In this document: piece by piece, positions 17,901 to 25,131 of the stretch
Layout of the letters: every line of letters begins with the position of its first letter
How positions within the stretch are numbered: position 1 is the stretch's first letter
DNA from: Salinisphaera sp.
GTDB lineage: Bacteria; Pseudomonadota; Gammaproteobacteria; Nevskiales; Salinisphaeraceae
DNA length: 64,000 nt
NCBI RefSeq assembly: GCF_002729955.1
Contig: NZ_PBYA01000021.1
Location: 1 to 64,000 of the forward strand
Direction: 5' to 3'
The notes under the pieces: generated by a model
What the model was told of the DNA's origin: nothing
What the model saw: only the letters and a program-made list of their open reading frames with translations
Databases searched by the model: none
Position numbers and translations under genes: made by a program

Positions 17901-18574
17901 ACCCGGCGCGTACCTGGACAGCCGAAAACTCGGTAGGCATCGGCGGCGCCTATCTTTGCGTCTATGGCATGGAAGGCCCCGGCGGCTATCAGTTCGTGGG
18001 CCGTACGTTGCAGATGTGGAATCGCTACCGCGAAACCCGTCATTTCGAGAATCCCTGGCTGCTGCGCTTTTTCGACCAGCTGCGCTTCTACGAAGTCAGC
18101 CATGACGAACTCACCGAGATTCGGCGCGAGTTCATCCATGGGCGTTTCGACCTCAAGACCGAAACGGTTCAGTTTTCGTTGGCCGAGCACGAAGCCGCGC
18201 TCGAACCCGTACGCGACGAAATCGACGCGTTTCGCCAGCAGCGCGAACAGGCGTTCCAGGAGGAAATGGCGCGCTGGCGGGCCAACGGCCAGTTCACCTT
18301 CGAGGATCACACACCCGAGGTCAGCGAAACTGCCGAACTCGCCGCCAATGAAACCGGCGTCGACAGCCCGGTGTCCGGCAGCCTGTGGAAACTCCAGGTC
18401 GCCGAGGGCGATGCGGTCGAAGACGGCCAGGTCGTGGCCCTGGTCGAATCCATGAAGATGGAGGTCGAGATCGTCGCCCGCCAGGCCGGGGTTGTGGCGC
18501 GTCTGCCGATTGCTGAAGGCGGGGCCGTGGCGGCGGGACAGCCGGTGGTGATTGTTGATACGGGCGATGCTTGA
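14966..18574 (+). CDS. Biotin-dependent guanidine carboxylase ('urea carboxylase')
   Basis: This 1202-aa multidomain carboxylase matches urea carboxylase in length and order. A biotin carboxylase domain (about 1-450) begins KVLIANRGAIARRIQRSLKA and has the ATP-grasp motif STAGGGGIGM. A KipA/AHS2-like domain follows (about 460-765, TTIQDVPGRLGHWDVGVP). Next is a KipI/AHS1-like domain (about 800-1000, GMAELTPGIRSLQIHYDP), and then a biotinyl domain with Lys1164 in ESMKMEVE. It carboxylates guanidine (or urea) with ATP and bicarbonate. The riboswitch and both DUF1989 genes point to guanidine. The start at 14966 (MFKKVLIANRG) is the conserved N-terminus; upstream in-frame codons lie beside the repeat. 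No allophanate hydrolase gene follows. Confidence 0.93.
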   Translation: MFKKVLIANRGAIARRIQRSLKALGVASVAVYAEADRDALFVQEADEAYSLGSGGASDTYLDRDRLLAIAAETGAEAIHPGYGFLSENEDFIAACEKAGVIFLGPTAEQVHAFGLKHEARKLAEDANVPLVPGSALLDDVDEAKREADRIGYPVMLKSTAGGGGIGMQVCETEAELARAFDSVRGLGERNFGDAGVFVEAYIARARHLEVQIFGDGQGRVAAIGERDCSTQRRNQKVLEECPAPALPEAVRQSLLDTAVRLGEAVNYRSAGTVEFIYDAKREDFFFLEMNTRLQVEHGVTEEVYGVDIVDWMVRLGAGELGDFDALTADLSPRGHAIQARLYAEDPHQDFRPSAGLLTQVEFPSGDDLRIDHSIEAGLEVSPLFDPMLAKVIVHAPDRDTARARLAETLEQSAVYGIETNRTWLAHVLRDDRFAAADIHTRWLADLAWAPPTIEVLDAGTMTTIQDVPGRLGHWDVGVPPSGPFDDWSFKLGNRLLDNAPDAAGLEITLTGPQLRFNRATQIVLAGPPIDATLDGEPVDNWQVLDVAEGAELKLGKIEGGARCYLLIRGGIDCPAYLGSRSTFTLGQFGGHAGRALRSGDVLPLAPLEAIEPAALAKELQPEYGKPNETGRHWEIAVLYGPHGAPDFFTEDDIDTIFATDWEVHFNSNRTGVRLKGPRPEWAREDGGEAGLHPSNIHDNAYAFGTIDFTGDMPVILGPDGPSLGGFVCPATTVRAERWKLGQLAAGDSVRFVSVTLATARAIDERQQTLLETLAETPKPAFAEDRNSPILRELDAATAGERLVYRRAGDEFLLIEFGEMQLDIALRFRAHAWMLWLREHPLEGMAELTPGIRSLQIHYDPNVLALDTLLAHLEGAERELRDVEDLTVESRVVHLPLSWDDPACQEAIDEYQRSVRPDAPWCPSNLDFIKRINGLESHQAIRDILFNARYLVMGLGDVYLGAPVATPLDPRQRLVTTKYNPARTWTAENSVGIGGAYLCVYGMEGPGGYQFVGRTLQMWNRYRETRHFENPWLLRFFDQLRFYEVSHDELTEIRREFIHGRFDLKTETVQFSLAEHEAALEPVRDEIDAFRQQREQAFQEEMARWRANGQFTFEDHTPEVSETAELAANETGVDSPVSGSLWKLQVAEGDAVEDGQVVALVESMKMEVEIVARQAGVVARLPIAEGGAVAAGQPVVIVDTGDA

Positions 18575-18718
18575 CGCTCCCGCACTTCGTTCTAAGACAC
18601 GTTTGCCACAGATGGGCCCAGATCGACGCGGTTGGAAGCGCGATAGTGATATTCCCGAGGTTACGCCGCTGTTTCGATGCCACAAGTCTTTCGGCACTCA
18701 CGAGTTTGCCGAAACTTT

Positions 18719-19318
18719 GGTTTCGCGCTGCTGCGCGACCCACTTTCGTTTGCTTGTCCAAACGAAAGTAGGCAAAGGAAAAGACACCCGGGTTACGCGT
18801 CGGCGCGCAGCGCGCCGAACCACTGCGATGCTCGAGCCGAAGCGATGCGGCAAAAACTCGCATCGCTTTCGCGATGCTCAAACACCTTGCCGCACCGGCG
18901 CAGTGCGCCGGACACCCTTCGGCCCTGCGCTTCTCGTTCGCTTCACACGGGGCCTGAATACAGGCGGATTAGCCCGTAGTCCTGAGCCGTTGCAGCTACG
19001 AACAAAGCTGCCGGCAGTGGCTGCGTTCTGTCGGATTACGCCTTCGGCTAATCCGACCTACAAAAGACGTGACCTTGAGCGAGCGCCAGCGACGCTTGCC
19101 TGTATTGGCCCCTTGGGCGTAGCGCCGAGTAGCGCGGATCGCGTGCGGAAAAAGGCGGCCGGATGTTTGAGCGTCAGCGAGTTTCCGGCCGTCCCGCTCG
19201 CGATCCGCGATAGGAGGGCATCGGCGCGTAGCGCCGACGCAAGACAGGGTGTCTTTTGCTTTGGTTACTTTCATTTGGACAAGCAAATGAAAGTGACTCG
19301 CACATCAGTGCGAAACCC
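18719..19318. repeat. ~600-bp non-coding element with long inverted ends and covarying hairpins
   Basis: This element fills most of the 861-base gap 18575-19435. The core arms 18742-18789 and 19247-19294 are inverted copies that pair at 43 of 48 bases, and similarity extends outward to about 18719/19318 and inward beyond 18820/19215. Each arm folds on itself: ACTTTCGTTT/AAACGAAAGT on the left and ACTTTCATTT/AAATGAAAGT on the right, with a GCTTGTCC or GGACAAGC loop. The G:C pair of one stem is A:T in the other, a compensatory change. Inside lies a REP-like palindrome (GTCGGATTA ... TAATCCGAC, 19030-19057). Similar 'ACTTTCxTTTGCTTGTCC' repeats are, as I recall, common in Xanthomonadaceae and Salinisphaera. 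No credible gene lies inside. Confidence 0.82.
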
Positions 19319-19435
19319 CAAGCCGAAGCGTCCCCAAGAGTGGAGGCAACTCACATGCCGCCATACCCGTTATGGGAAGAACCGAAATAGCCAACCGCTC
19401 ACGTATGAGAACGCAAACGTTTCAAGAGGTTTGAA

Positions 19436-20491
19436 ATGACCACCCGCCAACCCACGGCCTTTGAATCCATCCCCGCCATCGATATCGCCCCGTTATTCGG
19501 CAGCAATACGACTGCAAGGCAGGCCGTGGCCGAAGAACTCGGCCGCGCTGCGCGTGAGGTCGGCTTCTTCTACGTAACCAACCACGGTATTTCCGAGGCG
19601 CGCCAGCAGGCGTTGTTCGACCAGACCGAACGGTTTTTCAAGCTGCCGCTGGAACACAAGATGGATTACTACATCGGCAAGTCCGATAACCATCGCGGTT
19701 ATGTACCGGCCGGCGAAGAAGCGCCGGACCCAGCCAAGGCCGATGCCAAGGAGGCTTTCGACCTGTCGTTCGAACTGCCGGCCGATCATCCGGATGTGCA
19801 GGCCGGCACGCCCATGCTCGGCGCCAACGTCTGGCCCGATCTCGACGGCTTCGCCGACGATGTCTATGCCTATTACCAGGACGTGTTCAACGTCGGCCGG
19901 GCATTGATGGGCGGCTTCGAACAGGCGCTCGGACTCGAACAAAACACGCTGCTCGGCCAGGTGACCGAACCGCCGAGCCAGCTGCGTCTGATTCACTACC
20001 CGTTCGACCCGAGCGCGACCGATGCCCAGGGCATTGGTGCGCATACCGACTATGAATGCTTCACCCTGCTGCGCCCGACCGCACCCGGCCTGGAAGTCAT
20101 GAACGGCGCCGGCGAGTGGATCGACGTGCCCTACCGGGCCGATGCACTGGTGGTGAACATCGGCGATATGCTGGAAATCTGGACCAACGGCGCCTTTGTC
20201 GCCACCTCGCACCGCGTCCGCAAGGTCAAAGAGGAGCGCTACAGCTTTCCCCTGTTCTTCGCCGCCGACTACCACACCGAAGTCGCGCCGTTAGCGCAGC
20301 TGCTCGAAGACGGCGAGACGCCGAACTACGAACCGCTGGCCGCCGGCGATCATCTCTGGGCCCAGACCATCCAGACCTTCAACTATCTCAAGAAACGCCT
20401 GGCTGCAGGCGAGATCGAACTGCCCGACGGTTCGCGTAGCGCCGGCAGCCTGGGCCAGCACGCCCGCCACAAGACAGACGGCGTATCGTGA
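19436..20491 (+). CDS. 2-oxoglutarate/Fe(II)-dependent oxygenase (isopenicillin N synthase-like)
   Basis: This 351-aa protein has the IPNS-type double-stranded beta-helix dioxygenase pattern. An N-terminal DIOX_N part (IPAIDIAPLFG, REVGFFYVTNHGIS, FFKLPLEHK) precedes the catalytic core. The iron ligands are His203, Asp205 (GAHTDYE) and His259 (ATSHRV), and the 2-oxoglutarate-binding Arg268/Ser270 lie in ERYSFPLF. It probably hydroxylates or oxidatively cleaves a small molecule. Plant homoarginine-6-hydroxylases of this superfamily release guanidine, so a link to the upstream guanidine operon is conceivable but unproven. A GTGA overlap couples it to the next gene. The large repeat upstream suggests its own promoter. 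Confidence 0.88.
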   Translation: MTTRQPTAFESIPAIDIAPLFGSNTTARQAVAEELGRAAREVGFFYVTNHGISEARQQALFDQTERFFKLPLEHKMDYYIGKSDNHRGYVPAGEEAPDPAKADAKEAFDLSFELPADHPDVQAGTPMLGANVWPDLDGFADDVYAYYQDVFNVGRALMGGFEQALGLEQNTLLGQVTEPPSQLRLIHYPFDPSATDAQGIGAHTDYECFTLLRPTAPGLEVMNGAGEWIDVPYRADALVVNIGDMLEIWTNGAFVATSHRVRKVKEERYSFPLFFAADYHTEVAPLAQLLEDGETPNYEPLAAGDHLWAQTIQTFNYLKKRLAAGEIELPDGSRSAGSLGQHARHKTDGVS

Positions 20492-21153
20492 GCCTGGTAC
20501 CGACCCGCTACCACGGCCTGTGGCAGCGCACCCTTTATGCCGAGCCGGCCCGGGGCGAGCCCGACCGAGTCGACGACACCACACAGGTTTTCTGGCTGCA
20601 GGCCGGCGACTGGCATGCCGATCTGCGCGTGCCGACCGATCGTCCCGACTTCGCCGGCATTGAATCGCGGGCCGCCTGTCGACGCGATCAGCTCGAGTGG
20701 CTGGCCGGGCTGACCGCGTTTGCCGGCATCACCCGCGTCCAGGGCCCGTTCTGTACCTGGCATCGGCTCGTGGATCTGTCGCCCGGGCTGGATAAGGACA
20801 TCGGCGTCATGCGGTTCATCGACGACGATACCCTCGAAGAATGCCACCCGAGCGGGCGCTATCGCGAAATCTGGCGGCGGTTGACGACGCTTGCCAGCGC
20901 CGAGCCGATCGTGGAACGCAATGCCGCCGGTCTGCCGTGCTGGCTTCAATACGGCGACCACGCCATGGCGATCGATGACCGCACCCCGGCCGACAACGCC
21001 CCCGATCTTCTCGCCGAACCCGCAGGCCTCGACACGGCGGCGTTGCAGGAGCGCCTGGCCGTCAACATCCGCTATGCGCGGCGCCGCGACCAGGCCTGGG
21101 AGGTTCAGCTATCCACCTGGCCCTGGCAGGAAAACCGACCGCTCATGACCTGA
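20488..21153 (+). CDS. Conserved hypothetical protein coupled to the 2OG oxygenase
   Basis: I do not recognise this 221-aa protein with confidence. It has no signal peptide or membrane helix. It is rich in Trp and other aromatics in a pattern suggesting a beta-barrel or beta-sandwich: GLWQRTLYAE, TTQVFWLQAGDWHADLRVP, AGLTAFAGIT, FCTWHRLVDL, DKDIGVMRFI and YREIWRRLTT. The GTG start at 20488 overlaps the oxygenase stop (GTGA), which argues for translational coupling and a shared task, such as binding or processing the oxygenase substrate. The closing segment (RDQAWEVQLSTWPWQENRPL) is also typical of a small-molecule-binding barrel, but this is inference only. Confidence 0.7.
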   Translation: MSLVPTRYHGLWQRTLYAEPARGEPDRVDDTTQVFWLQAGDWHADLRVPTDRPDFAGIESRAACRRDQLEWLAGLTAFAGITRVQGPFCTWHRLVDLSPGLDKDIGVMRFIDDDTLEECHPSGRYREIWRRLTTLASAEPIVERNAAGLPCWLQYGDHAMAIDDRTPADNAPDLLAEPAGLDTAALQERLAVNIRYARRRDQAWEVQLSTWPWQENRPLMT

Positions 21154-21177
21154 CCGGCGTCGGCGTTTACGGCGCCG

Positions 21178-22063
21178 TCACTGGGTCGATGCCTTGCCCG
21201 TCCACTGGGCGATGACCTGCGGATGCTCGTCGATGAAGGTCTGGGCAGCTTCTTCGTAGGAGGTCTGCTCGGCGTTCACGAGCATGGTATTGATCTGCTC
21301 GAGCGTGTAGTGCATGCGCTTGAGCATGGCGTGTACCTCGGGCGCGCTCTCGGCCAGGCCGGGGCTTGCGATGGCGTCGACGTGCTCGCGGGCGCCGAGC
21401 AGGCCTTCTGGATCATCGAGATAGCGCAGGTCGAATCGCTCCCACATCCAGTGCGGGCTCCAGGCGGTCACCGCGATCCATTCCTTGTTATCGATCGCAC
21501 GCTTGAGCGCGGCCGTCATGGCTGCACTGCTGGCGGTGATCAGTCGGTAGTCGTCGTCCAGGCCGTAACCGTCGATCGTCTCTCGCGAGACCTGCATCAG
21601 CCCGGCCCCGGCCGAAATACCCTGGATACGGCCGCCGAGCTTGTCCACCACGGCCGGCTTTTTCATGTCGCTGATGCTCGCCAGCTGTTCCTCGGGTACG
21701 TAGGACGGCACGGCCCAGCCCAGACGCGCACCGTCGAACAGCTCGCCCAGGTTGTCGACCTTGTCGCCCACCCGATCCATATAGGCACCGTGCGTGCGCG
21801 GCAGCCAGGCGACCAGAAACAGCGAGCGCTCGTCGTTGGCCACGCCGAGAAACGCCGGACCAACGGCCACCATCTTGAGCTCGACCGGAATATCGTATTC
21901 CGATTCGATCACGTGCCTGGCCACATGGCTCATCACCTGGCCTTCGGCATATTCGTCGACATAGATCCGAATCGGATCGGGCTCGGCGGCCACCGCCGTG
22001 CCGCCCCCCCAGCGACGAGAACGCACAGACCGCGACCACCAAAGCTAAAGACAGACGTTTCAT
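21178..22063 (-). pseudogene. Glycine betaine/choline ABC substrate-binding protein, frameshifted in a G7 run
   Basis: The two overlapping frames make one OpuAC-like binding protein. The frame starting at the ATG at 22063 encodes a clean signal peptide (MKRLSLALVVAVCAFSSLG). The downstream frame carries the mature protein from EPDPIRIYVDEYAEGQV through SAGAGLMQVSRETIDGYGL to the stop at 21178. They join across seven Gs on the coding strand (22004-22010). Removing one G restores GGGTAVAAEPD, with a normal AVAA cleavage site. It is either a sequencing error, a phase-variable switch or a recent null mutation. No permease or ATPase gene is adjacent, so it would be an orphan periplasmic receptor for an osmoprotectant, matching the BCCT gene at 51 kb. 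It lies downstream of hemN on the same strand. Confidence 0.82.
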
Positions 22064-22182
22064 CACCGTGCCACCCCCGAAGTTATCCAGATAACCCTGA
22101 GTGTTCGGGATAAGGCGTTACGGCGCAACCGACCCGGACCGTCGTCCCGGCTCGCACCGCTTAACCGCGAAACCGAGCCGGG

Positions 22183-23568
22183 TCAGATCACCCGCGAAAA
22201 GCGTGCCGGAATGTCGGGTGCCTTGAGGTAGGCATCGAAGACCATTGCAATCGGGCGCAGCAGCAGCCGGCCACGATCGAGGATATCGATCCCTTCGGCG
22301 TCGACGTTGATCAGCGCATCGTCGGCGAGGGCACGCAGGGATTCGAGTTCGCGGGCAAAGTAATCGTTGAAGACGATGCCATGGCGCGCCTCGATCGGCG
22401 CGAAGTCGAGCCGGTTATGGCACATGAGGCCCTGGATCACGTCGCGGCGCAGCCGATCGTCGTCGCTCAGATGTACGCCCCGCTGAACCGGCAGATGGCC
22501 TTCGGCCAGCGCCTGCTGGTAATCCGGAATGCTCTTGCCGTGCTGGCTGTAGCTGTCGGCCACGCTGGAAATGGCGCTCATGCCCATGCCCACGAGATCG
22601 CAGCCGCGGTGTGTCGAATAGCCCTGGAAATTGCGATACAGCCGCCCCTCGCGCTGGGCCACGGCCAGTTCGTCGTCGGGCAGCGCGAAATGGTCCATGC
22701 CGATATAGACATAGCCGGCGGCGGTCAGCCGTTCGATCGCCAGCGCCATCAGGGCAAGCTTGGTTTCGGCGCTGGGCATGTCCTCGTCGTGAATCTGGCG
22801 CTGGGCGGAGAACAGCTGTGGCATATGGGCATAGCTGTAGAGCGCGATGCGATCGGGCCGGCGCAGGATGACTTCGCTGAGCGTGGCATTGAAGCCCGTC
22901 ACCGACTGACGCGGCAGCCCGTAGATCAGATCGAAATTGACCGACTGAAACCCCACGCGGCGCAGTTCGTCGAGCACGCGGGCGACCTGATCCTTGGACT
23001 GGATCCGGTTCACGGCCCGCTGCACGTCGATATCGAAATCCTGTACCCCCAGGCTGGCGCGATTGAAGCCCAGGGCCGCCATCAGGCCGATCGAGTCGGT
23101 ATCCACGGTGCGTGGATCGATTTCCATGGTGAATTCACGCGCATCGCTCGTATCGAGATCGAAATGCGTGTTCAGATCGGTCATCAGGGCGGTCATCTGT
23201 GCCGGCGTGAGATAGGTCGGCGTACCGCCGCCCCAGGCCATCTGCGATACCGTGCGATTGCCATCGTACAGCCCGCCCTGCAGGGCGATCTCGCTGCGCA
23301 ACGCGGTAACGTAGCGGTCGATGATCTGTGGCTGGCGGGTGATCACCCGGGTGCAGGCACAGTAGAAACAGGGGCTCGAACAGAAAGGCAGATGCAGATA
23401 GAGCGACAGCGGGCCGCCGACGGCATTGCTCGCGGCCACGCGCTCGCGATAGGCAGCTTCGCCGAAATCCGCCGAAAAATGCGGCGCGGTGGGGTAGGAC
23501 GTATAACGGGGGCCGCTACCGCTGTAGCGGCGCACCAGATCCAGGTCGAAAGACAGCGATGAGCCCAT
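22183..23568 (-). CDS. hemN: Oxygen-independent coproporphyrinogen III oxidase
   Basis: This 461-aa radical SAM enzyme decarboxylates coproporphyrinogen III to protoporphyrinogen IX in anaerobic heme synthesis; E. coli HemN is 457 aa. The [4Fe-4S] site is CSSPCFYC (Cys63, Cys67, Cys70), with the HemN-typical extra Cys72. GPRYTSYPTAPHF near the N-terminus, MAWGGGTPTYL, GFNRASLGVQDFD and FDLIYGLPRQ are all HemN-type, which separates it from the HemW chaperones. A perfect FNR/Anr site lies 59 bases before the ATG, so expression should rise when oxygen is low. Confidence 0.95.
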   Translation of the reverse strand: MGSSLSFDLDLVRRYSGSGPRYTSYPTAPHFSADFGEAAYRERVAASNAVGGPLSLYLHLPFCSSPCFYCACTRVITRQPQIIDRYVTALRSEIALQGGLYDGNRTVSQMAWGGGTPTYLTPAQMTALMTDLNTHFDLDTSDAREFTMEIDPRTVDTDSIGLMAALGFNRASLGVQDFDIDVQRAVNRIQSKDQVARVLDELRRVGFQSVNFDLIYGLPRQSVTGFNATLSEVILRRPDRIALYSYAHMPQLFSAQRQIHDEDMPSAETKLALMALAIERLTAAGYVYIGMDHFALPDDELAVAQREGRLYRNFQGYSTHRGCDLVGMGMSAISSVADSYSQHGKSIPDYQQALAEGHLPVQRGVHLSDDDRLRRDVIQGLMCHNRLDFAPIEARHGIVFNDYFARELESLRALADDALINVDAEGIDILDRGRLLLRPIAMVFDAYLKAPDIPARFSRVI

Positions 23569-23626
23569 GACGTACGTCCGCGATGATATGAACCACGCAG
23601 GTTAGCGGTGTCGACACGGCCGCTAT

Positions 23627-23640
23627 TTGATCTCGATCAA
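23627..23640 (-). promoter_or_regulatory. FNR/Anr operator upstream of hemN
   Basis: TTGATCTCGATCAA is an exact match to the FNR/Anr/Dnr consensus TTGAT-N4-ATCAA. Its inner edge is 59 bases upstream of the hemN ATG, a common distance for an activating site centred near -40. The diguanylate cyclase gene on the same strand ends at 23677, so the site serves hemN. Anr control of hemN is established in pseudomonads; it is inferred here. Confidence 0.87.
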
Positions 23641-23676
23641 TTTTGGCTCGGCGCGGATCAGTCGCGGGGGCCCTAC

Positions 23677-24930
23677 TCACGCTGTCTGAACACGATCCCG
23701 GCCGGCGTTCTTGCCCCTGTAGAGAATCGCATCGGCCCGACGCAGCACGTCGTCCAGATGTTCGTCGTCGGGGCCAAGTTCGGTGACGGCCAGCGTTGCA
23801 GTCAGGCGCAGGTCGGCAGCACCGTTGACCCGCCCGCTGGCGGCCAGACGGCTGCGTATCGTCTCGGCAACGCCACAGGCGGTGGCGTGGTCTGTATCGG
23901 GCAGGATGATCAGGAATTCCTCGCCGCCCAGGCGGCCAAAGATATCGCATGACCGAAGTACGTCGCGGCACAGCTCGGCGGTGGCCACGAGCGCGGCATC
24001 GCCCACGGCATGGCCGTGGGTATCGTTGACGCGTTTGAAATGGTCGAGGTCGAGCATCACGAACGATAAGGGCCGACCGGTGGCGCGTGCCGTGGCCATC
24101 TCGCGCTGCGCCGCACTCGCATAGGCACGGCGGTTGCAGGCACCGGTCAGCGGGTCGGTAAGGGCCTGATTCTGGAGCTGGACCTCCAGGGCCGTACGCC
24201 GTTCGATTTCTGCCTCCGCCTGTTCCAGGGCCATGAATTCGCGTCGGCGCGTGATTTCGAATCGCTGGGCGGCAAACCAGCCGGAAATGGCTGGGATCAG
24301 CAGCAGCTCAGCGAGAATGATCATCCTTAACGGGGTGGTTTCGCTGATATTGATCGCAACGCAGACCAGCGTACCCACGATGGCATAGACGGCCACGCCG
24401 ACCGTGTAGATAACGCGGTTGGGAAGCAGCACGAACAGTTCGATGATCAACGTCATGGTCACCGCCGCAAGCCAGCGGATATGCTCGTCGGGACTGACAA
24501 AATACAGCCCGAAGAACGAAGTCATGCCCAGCAGCATGGCAGCCGTCATGACCACACCCGAAGTGGCAAGCGCCGGCCTTCGCCGAACGAGTATGGCCCC
24601 GGCCAGCAACGCACAGAACAGGGTGAGCCGAACAGCCCAGGCACAGCCAAGCATGAACGACAGGCCGAACTGATAGTAATCGCTCAGACCGAAGAACAGC
24701 CACAGCACGCCCCAGACCACGAGCGCATGGCTGACATAGACCGCCAGAGATGCTTCGACATGACCCCGATAGCGCTGCTCGGTGTCGCATTCGACGAACT
24801 CCGCGCGCCAACGCGAAAGCCGGTAGCGACCGGACGGCTCCAGCGGCACCAGCGGCTCGGCGACGGACGCCATCTGCGAGGGTGCATTCGCCGGGCGGCT
24901 CGACTTGGCGGGCGGACACGGACGACTCAT
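23677..24930 (-). CDS. Membrane-bound GGDEF diguanylate cyclase
   Basis: This 417-aa protein has about six membrane helices (roughly residues 60-215), a short coiled linker (FMALEQAEAEIERRTALEVQ) and a C-terminal GGDEF domain starting at DPLTGACNRRAY. The active-site motif is GGEEF (FGRLGGEEFLII), and the metal-binding LDLDHFKRVNDTHGH is intact, so it should make c-di-GMP from two GTP. I see no RxxD inhibitory site in the usual place five residues before GGEEF. The sensor part is a generic MASE-like membrane module; its signal is unknown. It precedes hemN on the same strand by about 110 bases, but the FNR site sits between them. Confidence 0.9.
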   Translation of the reverse strand: MSRPCPPAKSSRPANAPSQMASVAEPLVPLEPSGRYRLSRWRAEFVECDTEQRYRGHVEASLAVYVSHALVVWGVLWLFFGLSDYYQFGLSFMLGCAWAVRLTLFCALLAGAILVRRRPALATSGVVMTAAMLLGMTSFFGLYFVSPDEHIRWLAAVTMTLIIELFVLLPNRVIYTVGVAVYAIVGTLVCVAINISETTPLRMIILAELLLIPAISGWFAAQRFEITRRREFMALEQAEAEIERRTALEVQLQNQALTDPLTGACNRRAYASAAQREMATARATGRPLSFVMLDLDHFKRVNDTHGHAVGDAALVATAELCRDVLRSCDIFGRLGGEEFLIILPDTDHATACGVAETIRSRLAASGRVNGAADLRLTATLAVTELGPDDEHLDDVLRRADAILYRGKNAGRDRVQTA

Positions 24931-25131
24931 GGAGGCAGGCGATCAAGGCAGATCAATAATTATCGGCATTACCACGACCGGGCTTGAGTCATCCCTTGCA
25001 TACCGGCCGTGGGGCGCTGGCCAGTGGACGTACGACATGGCATACAGACGGCATATGACGAATTTTTCGACCGACCGCGTTCCTGCGTCTGCGCACAGGC
25101 GATGCCGTATCAACATGCAGACGCTCGGCAC

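Noticed and set aside
18552-19439. A 295-aa frame across the repeat element after the carboxylase
   Set aside because: It overlaps the end of the carboxylase, spans both inverted arms and stops beside the oxygenase start. It has no domain and is Arg/Thr-rich translation of a palindromic repeat.
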